Positions 51,578-60,135 of a DNA stretch of 61,478 nucleotides are shown piece after piece (the first letter of the stretch is position 1; each line of letters opens with the position of its first letter). The DNA is from Elusimicrobiales bacterium. GTDB taxonomy: Bacteria; Elusimicrobiota; Elusimicrobia; Elusimicrobiales; Elusimicrobiaceae. Position numbers and translations under genes: made by a program. The stretch covers positions 1 through 61,478 of the forward strand of contig JAQTYB010000003.1 of NCBI GenBank assembly GCA_028688475.1, written 5' to 3'. The notes beneath the pieces were generated by a model. The model made no database searches, was not told the origin of the DNA, and worked only from the letters and a program-made list of their open reading frames with translations.

Positions 51578-52477
51578 ATGAAAAACTATACGCGACTGGC
51601 ACTGCTTGCAGTAATTCCGGTTTTATGCGCCCCCGTTTATGCGGCGACCACAGGCTCGGCGTTCCTTAAAATCGCGCCCGGCGCGCGCGAGCAGGGCATG
51701 GCCAACGCGGTTACGGCAGCGGGCGGCAGTTTGCAATCGCTATACGCCAACCCCGCCGGAATGGCAACCGTGGAAGACACGGAAGCCGCTGTTTCCCACG
51801 TCGAACTAGCGCAGGAAAACAAGCTCGAAAACATAACCTTCGGCCACGCAGCGTTCGGCGGACGGCTGGCTTACGGATTAACCTACGTCCATTACGACGA
51901 CCTCGACGGACGCGATTTAACCGGCGCGCAAACCGGCAATTTCACCGCCTACGACGCGGCGCTGCAACTGGCGTACGCGCGCAGCTTCGGCAAACTGGCG
52001 GTAGGCGGCGCGCTGAAAGCCGTGCGCAACAAGATAGAAACCGAATGCGGCGACGGCTCCGGCTTCGACGCCGGCGCGATTTACAGTTTCGATAAATTCA
52101 AGCTGGGCGCGGCAATAGTGAACGCCGGCAAATCCGGCAAAGTAGGCTCGCTCGACGAAAACCTCCCCGCCACAGCCGCCATAGGCGCGGCAACGACAAT
52201 AAAAACCGTAACCGTCTCAGCCGACTACAAACGCAACCTCCCCGAAAACCGGACAACGCTTGCGGCAGGCGCGGAAGCAAAACTAATCCCCCTGTTCACA
52301 ATCCGCGCCGGCTACAGCAGGGACATCACAAACAAGGACACCGTCCCGTCAGACAACATGCTCGGCCTGAGCGCCGGCTTCGGCCTCGCGCTCGGCAAGT
52401 TGAACCTCGATTACGCCTACACCTCACAAGGCGAACTGGGCAACAACCACAGATTCACCCTGGGAGCGAAGTTTTAG
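51578..52477 (+). CDS. PorV/PorQ-like outer membrane barrel
   Basis: 299 residues with a signal peptide. SAFLKIAPGAREQGMANAVTA and SLYANPAGMA match the start of the PorV/PorQ (UPF0164-like) family. Alternating hydrophobic strands continue to a C-terminal HRFTLGAKF. In Bacteroidetes PorV helps release T9SS cargo. Its position 4 nt after the FlgD-tailed protein suggests a cargo/barrel pair. Confidence 0.85.
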   Translation: MKNYTRLALLAVIPVLCAPVYAATTGSAFLKIAPGAREQGMANAVTAAGGSLQSLYANPAGMATVEDTEAAVSHVELAQENKLENITFGHAAFGGRLAYGLTYVHYDDLDGRDLTGAQTGNFTAYDAALQLAYARSFGKLAVGGALKAVRNKIETECGDGSGFDAGAIYSFDKFKLGAAIVNAGKSGKVGSLDENLPATAAIGAATTIKTVTVSADYKRNLPENRTTLAAGAEAKLIPLFTIRAGYSRDITNKDTVPSDNMLGLSAGFGLALGKLNLDYAYTSQGELGNNHRFTLGAKF

Positions 52478-52490
52478 AGGATAACGTGAT

Positions 52491-52634
52491 ATGGACAAAC
52501 GAATGAAATCAATTTTTTACGCAGTCTCGTTATGCGCCGCCCTGTCCGGCGCGGCGGAGGGCTGGGATATAATGCGGGCCCGGACGCTATGGCGTAAAAT
52601 AACCGGATACGCTAAAATGTATAGGGGACAGTAA
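52491..52634 (+). pseudogene. Chimeric remnant: signal peptide joined out of frame to a B-gene tail
   Basis: 47 codons. MDKRMKSIFYAVSLCAALSG looks like the signal peptide of a lost gene that followed the PorV gene. From 52549 the DNA is identical to the 3' end of B1 (55463 onward) but is read in another frame. This is most simply a deletion joining the start of one gene to the tail of an older B copy. Confidence 0.7.
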
Positions 52635-52992
52635 TCCGCCGGACAACATCAAGGGAGCGAATATGAATAACTTAGCAAAGTTGTGCAAATCGCTGTTTGC
52701 GGCAATTGCCGCGTTATCGGTTTTGATATTGCGTGGCGGGGATATATCCGCGCAGGAGCAAAGCACCTCCACCGTTAGCGTTTCGACAAATACTGCCGAA
52801 GCGGAAGAAGCGTTGCAGGAAGAGCAGCAGACTAAAGAGCGCAAGGTGTTGGAGCAGATACACGCGGTGCGAAAAGAAATCCTGGACATGAAGGTTAAGC
52901 ACCAGAAAGAACTGGATGAACTGACAGAAAAACAACGGGCGCGTCGTGCCGCAAGATGCGCGGCGGAGGGAAAGAACACTGAGGAATGCGCG
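52549..52992 (+). repeat. Junction block J, copy 1 (B tail + spacer + A 5' end)
   Basis: Near-identical to 55463-55897. The non-coding part (52549-52662) is essentially identical, apart from one base just before the ATG. The coding part encodes the shared A-protein N-terminus with a 9-nt indel. Identity ends abruptly after the codons for EECA. Confidence 0.9.
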
Positions 52993-53814
52993 CCTGCGCA
53001 AATCAGCACACATGTGCGTACAGACCGTGCGCTCGGGACGGGGATATCCGCAAAAGAACGGATTGCTGAAGTTAAAAAATTTCACATCGGTTTTGATCGC
53101 AAAATGCAGATAAATCCGATAAAACAAACTGATGGTATAAAAACCGGATGGGTGGTTGCGTATGGGCATCTTATACAGCCGCCGTATAAATTTGAGTATA
53201 AAGCGACAAAACTGTATGTGAATGGCGTACAGGTGGAACCTTTGTTGACTTGGGAACGGGACTATAAAAAAAACAGGCATGAATCAACTGCTTTGGAATT
53301 GCAAAATGCGGATATACTTACAAATTTGGAGCACCAAACCAAAGCAATATATCTGAAAAAGCACGGCAAGGTTCCAGAAGAAGAATTGCGCACTGAAATC
53401 CTTGAAATGTTTAAAACGCATCCACTTATCAAGGATGCTAAGTGGCAAGAAATGGGAACAGCCTTGCTTTACACACAAAAAGGCGCTCCTTACGATTTTA
53501 TGAATGGCGTCTTGTTTGGGATGAACCCCCGTCTCGTTGAAAAGCGTCCCTCTTTAGAAGAGTTTCATAGAAGCACACTGGATTTATATGAAAGAGACCT
53601 TAAAGAAGGTGCATGTCTTTTTTGGGGTACGGAAAGGGAAGGTATAGATGGACAATCATGCAGGGATATGAAAGCAAATGTAAACAAAATCGTGAACGAG
53701 TCCGGCCTTTCAAAAGATGAGAAAGCGGAAAAACTTTGCGACGCTTTCAGCAACTGGATACGGGAAACACCATTTGACATACTTGAGAATTACAACGCCG
53801 AGGAATGGAAATGA
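52663..53814 (+). CDS. Module protein A1: secreted coiled-coil protein with divergent C-terminus
   Basis: 383 residues. Signal peptide to about residue 30 (GGDISA), a VSVSTNTAEAEEA linker and a coiled coil about 45-95; all of this is shared with A2. From about 111 it diverges from A2 but keeps a homologous block at about 156-193 (DGIKTGWVVAYGHLIQPPY then YVNGVQVEP). The rest is helical with several Cys. I know of no named family for the block. AAGGGAG lies 7-8 nt before ATG 52663. Overlaps B1 by 4 nt; probably acts with B1 in the periplasm or outside. Confidence 0.8.
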   Translation: MNNLAKLCKSLFAAIAALSVLILRGGDISAQEQSTSTVSVSTNTAEAEEALQEEQQTKERKVLEQIHAVRKEILDMKVKHQKELDELTEKQRARRAARCAAEGKNTEECAPAQISTHVRTDRALGTGISAKERIAEVKKFHIGFDRKMQINPIKQTDGIKTGWVVAYGHLIQPPYKFEYKATKLYVNGVQVEPLLTWERDYKKNRHESTALELQNADILTNLEHQTKAIYLKKHGKVPEEELRTEILEMFKTHPLIKDAKWQEMGTALLYTQKGAPYDFMNGVLFGMNPRLVEKRPSLEEFHRSTLDLYERDLKEGACLFWGTEREGIDGQSCRDMKANVNKIVNESGLSKDEKAEKLCDAFSNWIRETPFDILENYNAEEWK

Positions 53815-55511
53815 AACTGGTTGTTGCCTTTCTTTTTTCACTCTTGGCACCACCTGTTCTCGCGTCTACGCTGCCGGAGGTTCCACATTCACGCGATATT
53901 CAAATATTTTCACCTGCCACATTTGATTTTGGTCAATCTGTGGAAAACATTTTTGAATATCAAGGACCGATTATGATTGGTTACAAGACTGTTCGAAATG
54001 GCGTATTCAAACAGAATTATATCCCCACCCACTCTAATCCAGCCACGGTCGGTTTGGTACAATTCCGCCAAGTGCTTGAACATGCTTCAGGCCTTTTGGT
54101 TATCAACTCACATGGGGACAATGGGTTACTGTTGTTAGAAGCATTCAGCAATGATAGCACCGGAAGAGACGATGCATATACCAAACTAAGCTCATATACC
54201 ATTTCAGGTACATTAAACATGGGAGAGGCCGGTGTTTATCAAGGAGAAGACCAAATAACTTCCGACGGCCAAACAATACCTGGTTATTGGGGAATTTATG
54301 TTTATTCATCTTACATCAACCGTATTTTTGCCTCATCCAATGCCATGCATTCCATTGTTTACAACGCTTCCTGCTATTCATTTTCGCTAGCATCGGCATT
54401 CCCCAATTCAAACACACGGGCCTATTTGGGTTATCAGGACAGCGTTACCGGCAGGACCGCCAGAATTGCTGCCGACACTATTTTTAACACTATGGCCGGC
54501 AGGGGATATATCAACGGCATCGTCAAGAACGCTTCATTGGGGGCATCGTTTGTAAAATTTATTAACGAAAATGCTTCCGATACAGCCGGATTCTCTATTA
54601 ATCCCTCAGCCGCGACTGACATGCGTCTCTACAACGCTCCCCGCCTGGTTAAAGCTGAAATTACGCAGGGGGTGGCCAGTGTTTACAGTTTTTCCACCTC
54701 CGTCAGCACTTATCCGTATACCGATTATCTGATTGATTATCTCACCGACCGTGCCGGCGGGGTAGCGCCTGAACCCGCCGACAAGGACGAGCCTTTGCAT
54801 GTTCTGCTGAAGTTCTCGGAACCGATGAACCGGAACAGCCTTGCGCTTTCGCTGAAGCAAGGCAGCGTTTTGGTGCCGCTCCAACTGCCGTCCGACGGCT
54901 TCGGCGCGTCGGACGACACCTGGAGCGGCTCCATTCCCATACCTGCGAACGCGCCGGAAGGCGAGGTTGCGCTGCAAATCGCGGCGCTGCGGCTGCCCGC
55001 GTCCGCCGACGACACCGTAAAAGAAATGGACCCCGACGGCGACGGCGCGAGCGAGGGGCCCGACAGTTCGGTTGTGTTCCGGATTGCCACGCTGCCGCCG
55101 TATCTTCGTGCGGTGACTGTAACGCAGGACGGAAACACGGTTTATCAGGCGCATTGGACGGCAGGGGCAAACAACACGCGCGCTCTGACAATTGACACAA
55201 ACGGCTACGCGGACCCGGCTAAAGACCTTGCGTTCAAGCTGGAATTCAGCAAGCCGGTGTCAACAGTAACGGCGGCGCTGCAGGACGGGTACGACATCGA
55301 GCCGGACGCTTTGACGGCGGGCGACGATGCGTCGGTTTGGCGCGGGCTCCTGCGGCGCGACAGCTACACTGAACTGGGCGCGCCGGACGGAGCGTATCAC
55401 CTCATGGTATCTGCGGCAGACAACGCAAACCGCGCGCTTGACGCCAACCCCGCCACAGCGGCGCGCGGCGGAGGGCTGGGATATAATGCGGGCCCGGACG
55501 CTATGGCGTAA
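53811..55511 (+). CDS. Module protein B1: secreted caspase-like protease with Ig-like C-terminus
   Basis: 566 residues. Signal peptide to about 19. The N-terminal domain has LLVINSHGDNG (His101) and SIVYNASCYSF (Cys188), the His-Gly/Cys dyad pattern of clan CD (caspase-fold) peptidases. From about 270 the sequence is shared with B2: an SbsA/Big-type Ig domain (DEPLHVLLKFSEPMNRNSL) and a second beta-rich domain to the end. The N-terminal part is AT-richer than the C-terminal part, so the gene is mosaic. ATG 53811 with GAGGAA upstream. Substrate unknown. Confidence 0.75.
   Translation: MKLVVAFLFSLLAPPVLASTLPEVPHSRDIQIFSPATFDFGQSVENIFEYQGPIMIGYKTVRNGVFKQNYIPTHSNPATVGLVQFRQVLEHASGLLVINSHGDNGLLLLEAFSNDSTGRDDAYTKLSSYTISGTLNMGEAGVYQGEDQITSDGQTIPGYWGIYVYSSYINRIFASSNAMHSIVYNASCYSFSLASAFPNSNTRAYLGYQDSVTGRTARIAADTIFNTMAGRGYINGIVKNASLGASFVKFINENASDTAGFSINPSAATDMRLYNAPRLVKAEITQGVASVYSFSTSVSTYPYTDYLIDYLTDRAGGVAPEPADKDEPLHVLLKFSEPMNRNSLALSLKQGSVLVPLQLPSDGFGASDDTWSGSIPIPANAPEGEVALQIAALRLPASADDTVKEMDPDGDGASEGPDSSVVFRIATLPPYLRAVTVTQDGNTVYQAHWTAGANNTRALTIDTNGYADPAKDLAFKLEFSKPVSTVTAALQDGYDIEPDALTAGDDASVWRGLLRRDSYTELGAPDGAYHLMVSAADNANRALDANPATAARGGGLGYNAGPDAMA
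54621..55184 (+). repeat. Block K, copy 1 (shared B C-terminal coding block)
   Basis: 564 bp that match 57567-58130 at the same length, with no difference noticed on reading. Encodes the Ig-like C-terminal region of B proteins. The sequence on each side is unrelated between the copies. Confidence 0.92.
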
Positions 55512-55897
55512 AATAACCGGATACGCTAAAATGTATAGGGGACAGTAATCCGCCGGACAACATCAAGGGAGCAAATATGAACAACTTAACGAAGTTACTG
55601 TTTGCGGTAATTTTCACGCTGGCGTTTTTGGCGCTGCGTGGCGGGGATATATCCGCGCAGGAACAAAGCACCTCCACCGTTAGCGTTTCGACAAATACCG
55701 CCGAAGCGGAAGAAGCGTTGCAGGAAGAGCAGCAGGCGAAAGAGCGCAAGGTGCTGGAGCAGATACACGCGGTGCGAAAAGAAATCCTGGACATGAAGGT
55801 TAAGCACCAGAAGGAACTGGACGAACTGACGGAAAAGCAGCGCGCCCGCCGCGCCGCAAGATGCGCGGCGGAGGGAAAGAATACGGAGGAATGTGCG
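55463..55897 (+). repeat. Junction block J, copy 2
   Basis: Partner of 52549-52992; spans the end of B1, the intergenic spacer and the A2 N-terminus. Confidence 0.9.
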
Positions 55898-56704
55898 CAA
55901 GTAAAGCAGGTAAAAACTGATTGGCGAAAATTGTCACCGCTTGAAAGATCAAAGAGATTAGCCTCTCTCAAAAGTTCTCGCAAGATTGAGATAAAACCGC
56001 AAAAACAGTCTGATGGCATTAAAACAGGGCTTGTGGTTGCCTATGGACATCTCATTCCCCCACCATACAATGTTGACTATATTGACCATCGCCTTTTTAT
56101 CAATGGAGTGCAGGTGCAACCTTCTTTGATTGAACAACGCAACTCTCGCGAGCACCCATTTAGGCTTTCGCCAGAAAAGCGAGCTATTCAGGACAAAGCC
56201 GGCGAATTTATAAATGCGGCTGTGAAAGTATATAGGGGTGAAAAAACCGAGGATATGGCGGCTGTTAAGAAACAAATACTCGACATGTTTGCCAAACATC
56301 CCGATATGATACTCAATCCCGAGTGGCGTGGGGAAACGCTTTGCTATGCCACTCCAGTATTCCGTGGCACTTCGTGTATATATCTTGGTCCCCCACGAAA
56401 TTCCCTAATAAAGGTACGGGAGCAGGGCACGGAGGAGAAGAAAAAAATCGAGGAGTTCTTCAGGAAAGAGCAAGTCTCTTCCGTGGAAACGATTTTGCGC
56501 GCAGGAAAAATGATTTATATTCCTGCTGTTGACTCAGGTGTGCTTGCGAAAGATGTGTGCCTGATGATAAGTAAGATTATGCAAAATTCAAACCTTGACA
56601 ATGCGAAAAAGGCGGAAGCTCTTTTCAATATAGTACGAAGCTATAGTTTTGCACTGGATTTAATTGAAAACTACACCCCTGCGGAATGGTCTATGTGCAA
56701 ATAA
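55577..56704 (+). CDS. Module protein A2: paralogue of A1
   Basis: 375 residues. Signal peptide to about 27, the same STVSVSTNTAEAEEA linker and coiled coil as A1 through about residue 107, then a different C-terminal region. The homologous block recurs at about 145-182 (SDGIKTGLVVAYGHLIPPPY, FINGVQVQPS). The remainder is helical and ends ENYTPAEWSMCK, comparable with ENYNAEEWK of A1. The 7-nt gap to B2 indicates co-translation. Function unknown. Confidence 0.8.
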   Translation: MNNLTKLLFAVIFTLAFLALRGGDISAQEQSTSTVSVSTNTAEAEEALQEEQQAKERKVLEQIHAVRKEILDMKVKHQKELDELTEKQRARRAARCAAEGKNTEECAQVKQVKTDWRKLSPLERSKRLASLKSSRKIEIKPQKQSDGIKTGLVVAYGHLIPPPYNVDYIDHRLFINGVQVQPSLIEQRNSREHPFRLSPEKRAIQDKAGEFINAAVKVYRGEKTEDMAAVKKQILDMFAKHPDMILNPEWRGETLCYATPVFRGTSCIYLGPPRNSLIKVREQGTEEKKKIEEFFRKEQVSSVETILRAGKMIYIPAVDSGVLAKDVCLMISKIMQNSNLDNAKKAEALFNIVRSYSFALDLIENYTPAEWSMCK

Positions 56705-56711
56705 GGAACAG

Positions 56712-58445
56712 ATGATACCGCATACCGCAATCCTTTTCGCGTTACTTTTATTTTCTGGTTGTTTGCGGACAGTATTCGCCGCCATACCTCCGGAGATACC
56801 AAGCTTGCGCACCGTTCAGATATTCAGCCCTGTTGCTTTCGACTTTTCCGAAGACATGGGACGCAATGTATTCAAGATAGGCAGCGTCCACGCTTTGGGA
56901 TATGACTCATACAATTCATGCATCGTATATCAGCAACCAACATATGGCGCAGTACCTTCTTGTGGCTTGAGACAGTTCATCTCAATGCTCGAAGAGCCCG
57001 CGGGTATCCTTGAATTGGAAACGCATAGTTCTTTTCCTGAAGATATGGGCGGCGGTGTATTTATGGTTGAAGTATATCGTGCCGACACTTCCACCACCCC
57101 CGACCATCAATGTGATTTTGCGGAAGATCAGCGGCAACTCTATATTGACGATGAACAGATACAGGAAGACGAGATGGAAGTACATCAAGACGGCAACTAT
57201 TGCGTTTTGCGCGCAAAGCCAATTTTTGTCACCCGAAAACTAACGGCGCCACATGGAATAGTTCATGCAATGTTCTGTAAGTCAGCGCAACAGTGGCCCG
57301 TGTGGGTTGACCAGCATATGGTGCGGAATTATGTTTCCTATGCGGATGCTGTTCCGAAGGTAACAAACCTGTTGGGATCCCTGTTTTACAGTAACGGACG
57401 TGTCCGAACTCAATATATATTCGAGAATATGTCTGGAACGAGAAACGATGTCGGTAATTACGGGAATCAGACAATATCTAATAGTGTCGCTGCTGCCAAT
57501 TCCAAGATTTTAGTATCTTCCCCAATCGGACTATATAGCGATACAACTTCTCCCGATGCGTCCAAAATGCGTCTCTACAACGCTCCCCGCCTGGTTAAAG
57601 CTGAAATTACGCAGGGGGTGGCCAGTGTTTACAGTTTTTCCACCTCCGTCAGCACTTATCCGTATACCGATTATCTGATTGATTATCTCACCGACCGTGC
57701 CGGCGGGGTAGCGCCTGAACCCGCCGACAAGGACGAGCCTTTGCATGTTCTGCTGAAGTTCTCGGAACCGATGAACCGGAACAGCCTTGCGCTTTCGCTG
57801 AAGCAAGGCAGCGTTTTGGTGCCGCTCCAACTGCCGTCCGACGGCTTCGGCGCGTCGGACGACACCTGGAGCGGCTCCATTCCCATACCTGCGAACGCGC
57901 CGGAAGGCGAGGTTGCGCTGCAAATCGCGGCGCTGCGGCTGCCCGCGTCCGCCGACGACACCGTAAAAGAAATGGACCCCGACGGCGACGGCGCGAGCGA
58001 GGGGCCCGACAGTTCGGTTGTGTTCCGGATTGCCACGCTGCCGCCGTATCTTCGTGCGGTGACTGTAACGCAGGACGGAAACACGGTTTATCAGGCGCAT
58101 TGGACGGCAGGGGCAAACAACACGCGCGCTTCAAGCCCTCCTAGGGCATTCCACGCCGGTTATGACGCAACGTTACGCACACCTGTCCAACAGCCATTTG
58201 CGGGACAATATGGCCATATTCGCGCAAGGTTTGGCGATAAGCGCGCACGGGATGCGAATGAATGCGCTGCCTGCGCCGCAAAGCATTACACCAATACCCC
58301 CGGTAGTCCCGCCTGCCATCTGATGTCGGCTCAAAATATTCCTATCACGGGGTGCCGTCCCTTTGCGCCCCAAACGGCCCACGAACGCGCTGAATTGCTT
58401 TCCGCACCACGGATTACAGGCGTGCTTGATTTCACCGGAATTTAG
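56712..58445 (+). CDS. Module protein B2: caspase-like paralogue of B1, 3'-truncated
   Basis: 577 codons as read. The signal peptide may be lipoprotein-type (LLLFSGC) or cleaved after VFA. His105 (ELETHSSFPE) and Cys189 (HAMFCKSA) occupy the same spacing as His101/Cys188 of B1, though flanking residues differ. Residues about 286-473 are the block shared with B1. After 58130 the sequence switches to foreign DNA (an integrase remnant read in another frame), so the last 104 residues are not a real B tail. Probably a damaged gene. Confidence 0.7.
   Translation: MIPHTAILFALLLFSGCLRTVFAAIPPEIPSLRTVQIFSPVAFDFSEDMGRNVFKIGSVHALGYDSYNSCIVYQQPTYGAVPSCGLRQFISMLEEPAGILELETHSSFPEDMGGGVFMVEVYRADTSTTPDHQCDFAEDQRQLYIDDEQIQEDEMEVHQDGNYCVLRAKPIFVTRKLTAPHGIVHAMFCKSAQQWPVWVDQHMVRNYVSYADAVPKVTNLLGSLFYSNGRVRTQYIFENMSGTRNDVGNYGNQTISNSVAAANSKILVSSPIGLYSDTTSPDASKMRLYNAPRLVKAEITQGVASVYSFSTSVSTYPYTDYLIDYLTDRAGGVAPEPADKDEPLHVLLKFSEPMNRNSLALSLKQGSVLVPLQLPSDGFGASDDTWSGSIPIPANAPEGEVALQIAALRLPASADDTVKEMDPDGDGASEGPDSSVVFRIATLPPYLRAVTVTQDGNTVYQAHWTAGANNTRASSPPRAFHAGYDATLRTPVQQPFAGQYGHIRARFGDKRARDANECAACAAKHYTNTPGSPACHLMSAQNIPITGCRPFAPQTAHERAELLSAPRITGVLDFTGI
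57567..58130 (+). repeat. Block K, copy 2
   Basis: Partner of 54621-55184. Ends exactly at the junction with the integrase remnant. Confidence 0.92.
58129..58323 (+). pseudogene. Tyrosine recombinase C-terminal remnant
   Basis: Read in frame with CAT 58147, the translation is LQALLGHSTPVMTQRYAHLS and onward to TGA 58321-58323. LLGH...TQRYAHLS is the last catalytic block of phage-type integrases, with the His and the nucleophile Tyr. Nothing of the upstream integrase remains. It begins exactly where block K ends and lies about 230 bp before tRNA-Thr. Confidence 0.8.
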
Positions 58446-58550
58446 CCAATCTTGCTCCCCGATGGACACCTATATGGACACCAACGCGCCCGGATATTTT
58501 GCCGATACTGCCCGTAAATGGTAATATCCTCAATACAATGCTGCCGGTGT

Positions 58551-58622
58551 GCCGAGGTAGCTCAACGGTAGAGCAACGGTTTTGTAAACCGTAGGTTGTG
58601 GGTTCAAATCCCATCCTCGGCT
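58551..58622 (+). tRNA. tRNA-Thr (TGT)
   Basis: Acceptor GCCGAGG/CCTCGGC, D-arm GCTCAACGGTAGAGC, anticodon stem ACGGT/ACCGT with loop TTTGTAA (TGT), T-arm GTGGGTTCAAATCCCAT. No encoded CCA. A TACAAT box lies at about 58534. Confidence 0.95.
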
Positions 58623-58644
58623 GCGCGCCGGAGCCGGAGCGTGG

Positions 58645-60135
58645 ATGAAAAAGTTTTTTATTCCCCTGTTTTTCCTCACGGCCTCTTCGGCGGCCTTCGC
58701 CGCTCCTGATTTCAACTACGAAACTAATGTGCAGAAGAATCTCCTCACCGTGGAGCAGGCGCAGCCATCGCCGGACGTCGGCTGGAGGGTGTTTTTTTCT
58801 TCGGGCGGCAGCCAGATAACAAGCGCCGCCAGCTCCGACGGCGGGATTACCTTCAGCATGGAAAGCGGCGTGCGCATCGCCACCGGCCCGGTCATTGACG
58901 TCAGTTCCATAACCGCTTTCGGGATGAATTTCGACCCGAAACTTTCCTTCTCGACATATACCGCCGGCAATTACCGGGGCTACTACGTGGCCGTCAGTTC
59001 CTCGGGGTTTTATTCGATATTGAGCGCGCTTTCGCACGACCAACTGGCATGGACCAAGGATTACACGGGGCCGATGATACAGCTCAACAAAGGCTCTTCT
59101 TTTCTGAACAGTCCGCGTCCGCATCTGCGGGCAGACGGCTTGACGCTGCTTTACTTCGTCGGCGATTCCGCCGGCAGAGGCAACCCTGGCGATTACCGGA
59201 TTTATTATTCCTCCAGCACGGACCACGGCTCCACATTCGGAACGCCCGACCTGCTGCTCAATACCACCGCCTATTCTATAGCGGTTTCCACCCTTACCGA
59301 CGGCAGGATAAGGATGTACGCCTCCGCGCCGCTCGCGAACGGCACGGGGGGCACCACGGCTTCCACCATAATAAGCGCTGTAAGCGGAGCGCAGGCCGCG
59401 GGCATTTCATTCGCGCAGGAACCGGGCGTGCGCCTTTCCACGTCGGCAGCGAATTGGAAATTTTCCAGCCTGGCCGTGGCCCGCTCGTCGGACACCTACG
59501 GCTGGCGGCTTTACACGGGATTGACGCGGGGAGCCAGCACCTATATCTGGTCCGCCGTCGCAAACGTCCCGGCGCCGGCGGGGATTGACCCGAATCTGGT
59601 GTATCAGGGAGACGCGGCGGATTCGATTACGGTGGCGGGCGAGATTTTCTCCGTCGGCACGCCTTCCATTGCGCTCACAAACGGCTCCTATTCCATACCG
59701 CTCGCCGGCGCGGTGACGCGGCTGTCGGACCTGGCGCTCAGGGCAACCATAGACCTGTCCTCCGCGCCGGTGGGCGCTTACAGCCTCACGGTGGCGAACG
59801 CCGACGGCAGGACCGCCACCCTCGCCGGCGCGCTGTACGTGGACTATAAAGCGGGCATAGTCAAAGTGACGGACAATCTTTTCCGCCCGCTCAAAGGCGG
59901 CAGATGCAGGTTCGACATCACCGCGTTCAACAGCGGCCCGCTTTCACTGCGCGCCTATACAATAAACGGCCAGCCCGTCAGGAAAATATTCGAGGGTGAT
60001 ATTCTCTCCGGCACCACAACTGTTTACTGGCCGGGCGACACGGATTCCGGACAGACTGCCGCTTCCGGCCTCTACTTCGTGACGGTAAATGGCCCAAAAA
60101 TTGACGATATCGAGAAAGTGGTGGTGATTAAATGA
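58645..60135 (+). CDS. Secreted beta-propeller-like protein with FlgD-like C-terminus
   Basis: 496 residues. Signal peptide MKKFFIPLFFLTASSAAFA, then BNR/sialidase-type repeats (SSDGGITFS, SHDQLAWTKD, STDHGSTFG) in about residues 30-300, an IPT-like region (about 320-400) and a FlgD/T9SS-like tail (FRPLKGGRCRFDITA, GLYFVTVNG, KVVVIK). The start is 22 nt after tRNA-Thr, with GGAG 5 nt before ATG. Overlaps the PorV-like gene by 4 nt. Glycan-binding or glycosidase activity is possible but unproven. Confidence 0.78.
   Translation: MKKFFIPLFFLTASSAAFAAPDFNYETNVQKNLLTVEQAQPSPDVGWRVFFSSGGSQITSAASSDGGITFSMESGVRIATGPVIDVSSITAFGMNFDPKLSFSTYTAGNYRGYYVAVSSSGFYSILSALSHDQLAWTKDYTGPMIQLNKGSSFLNSPRPHLRADGLTLLYFVGDSAGRGNPGDYRIYYSSSTDHGSTFGTPDLLLNTTAYSIAVSTLTDGRIRMYASAPLANGTGGTTASTIISAVSGAQAAGISFAQEPGVRLSTSAANWKFSSLAVARSSDTYGWRLYTGLTRGASTYIWSAVANVPAPAGIDPNLVYQGDAADSITVAGEIFSVGTPSIALTNGSYSIPLAGAVTRLSDLALRATIDLSSAPVGAYSLTVANADGRTATLAGALYVDYKAGIVKVTDNLFRPLKGGRCRFDITAFNSGPLSLRAYTINGQPVRKIFEGDILSGTTTVYWPGDTDSGQTAASGLYFVTVNGPKIDDIEKVVVIK

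Noticed and set aside
58432..59226. 264-codon minus-strand frame running through tRNA-Thr
   Set aside because: It crosses a tRNA gene and is antisense to a well-supported secreted protein.
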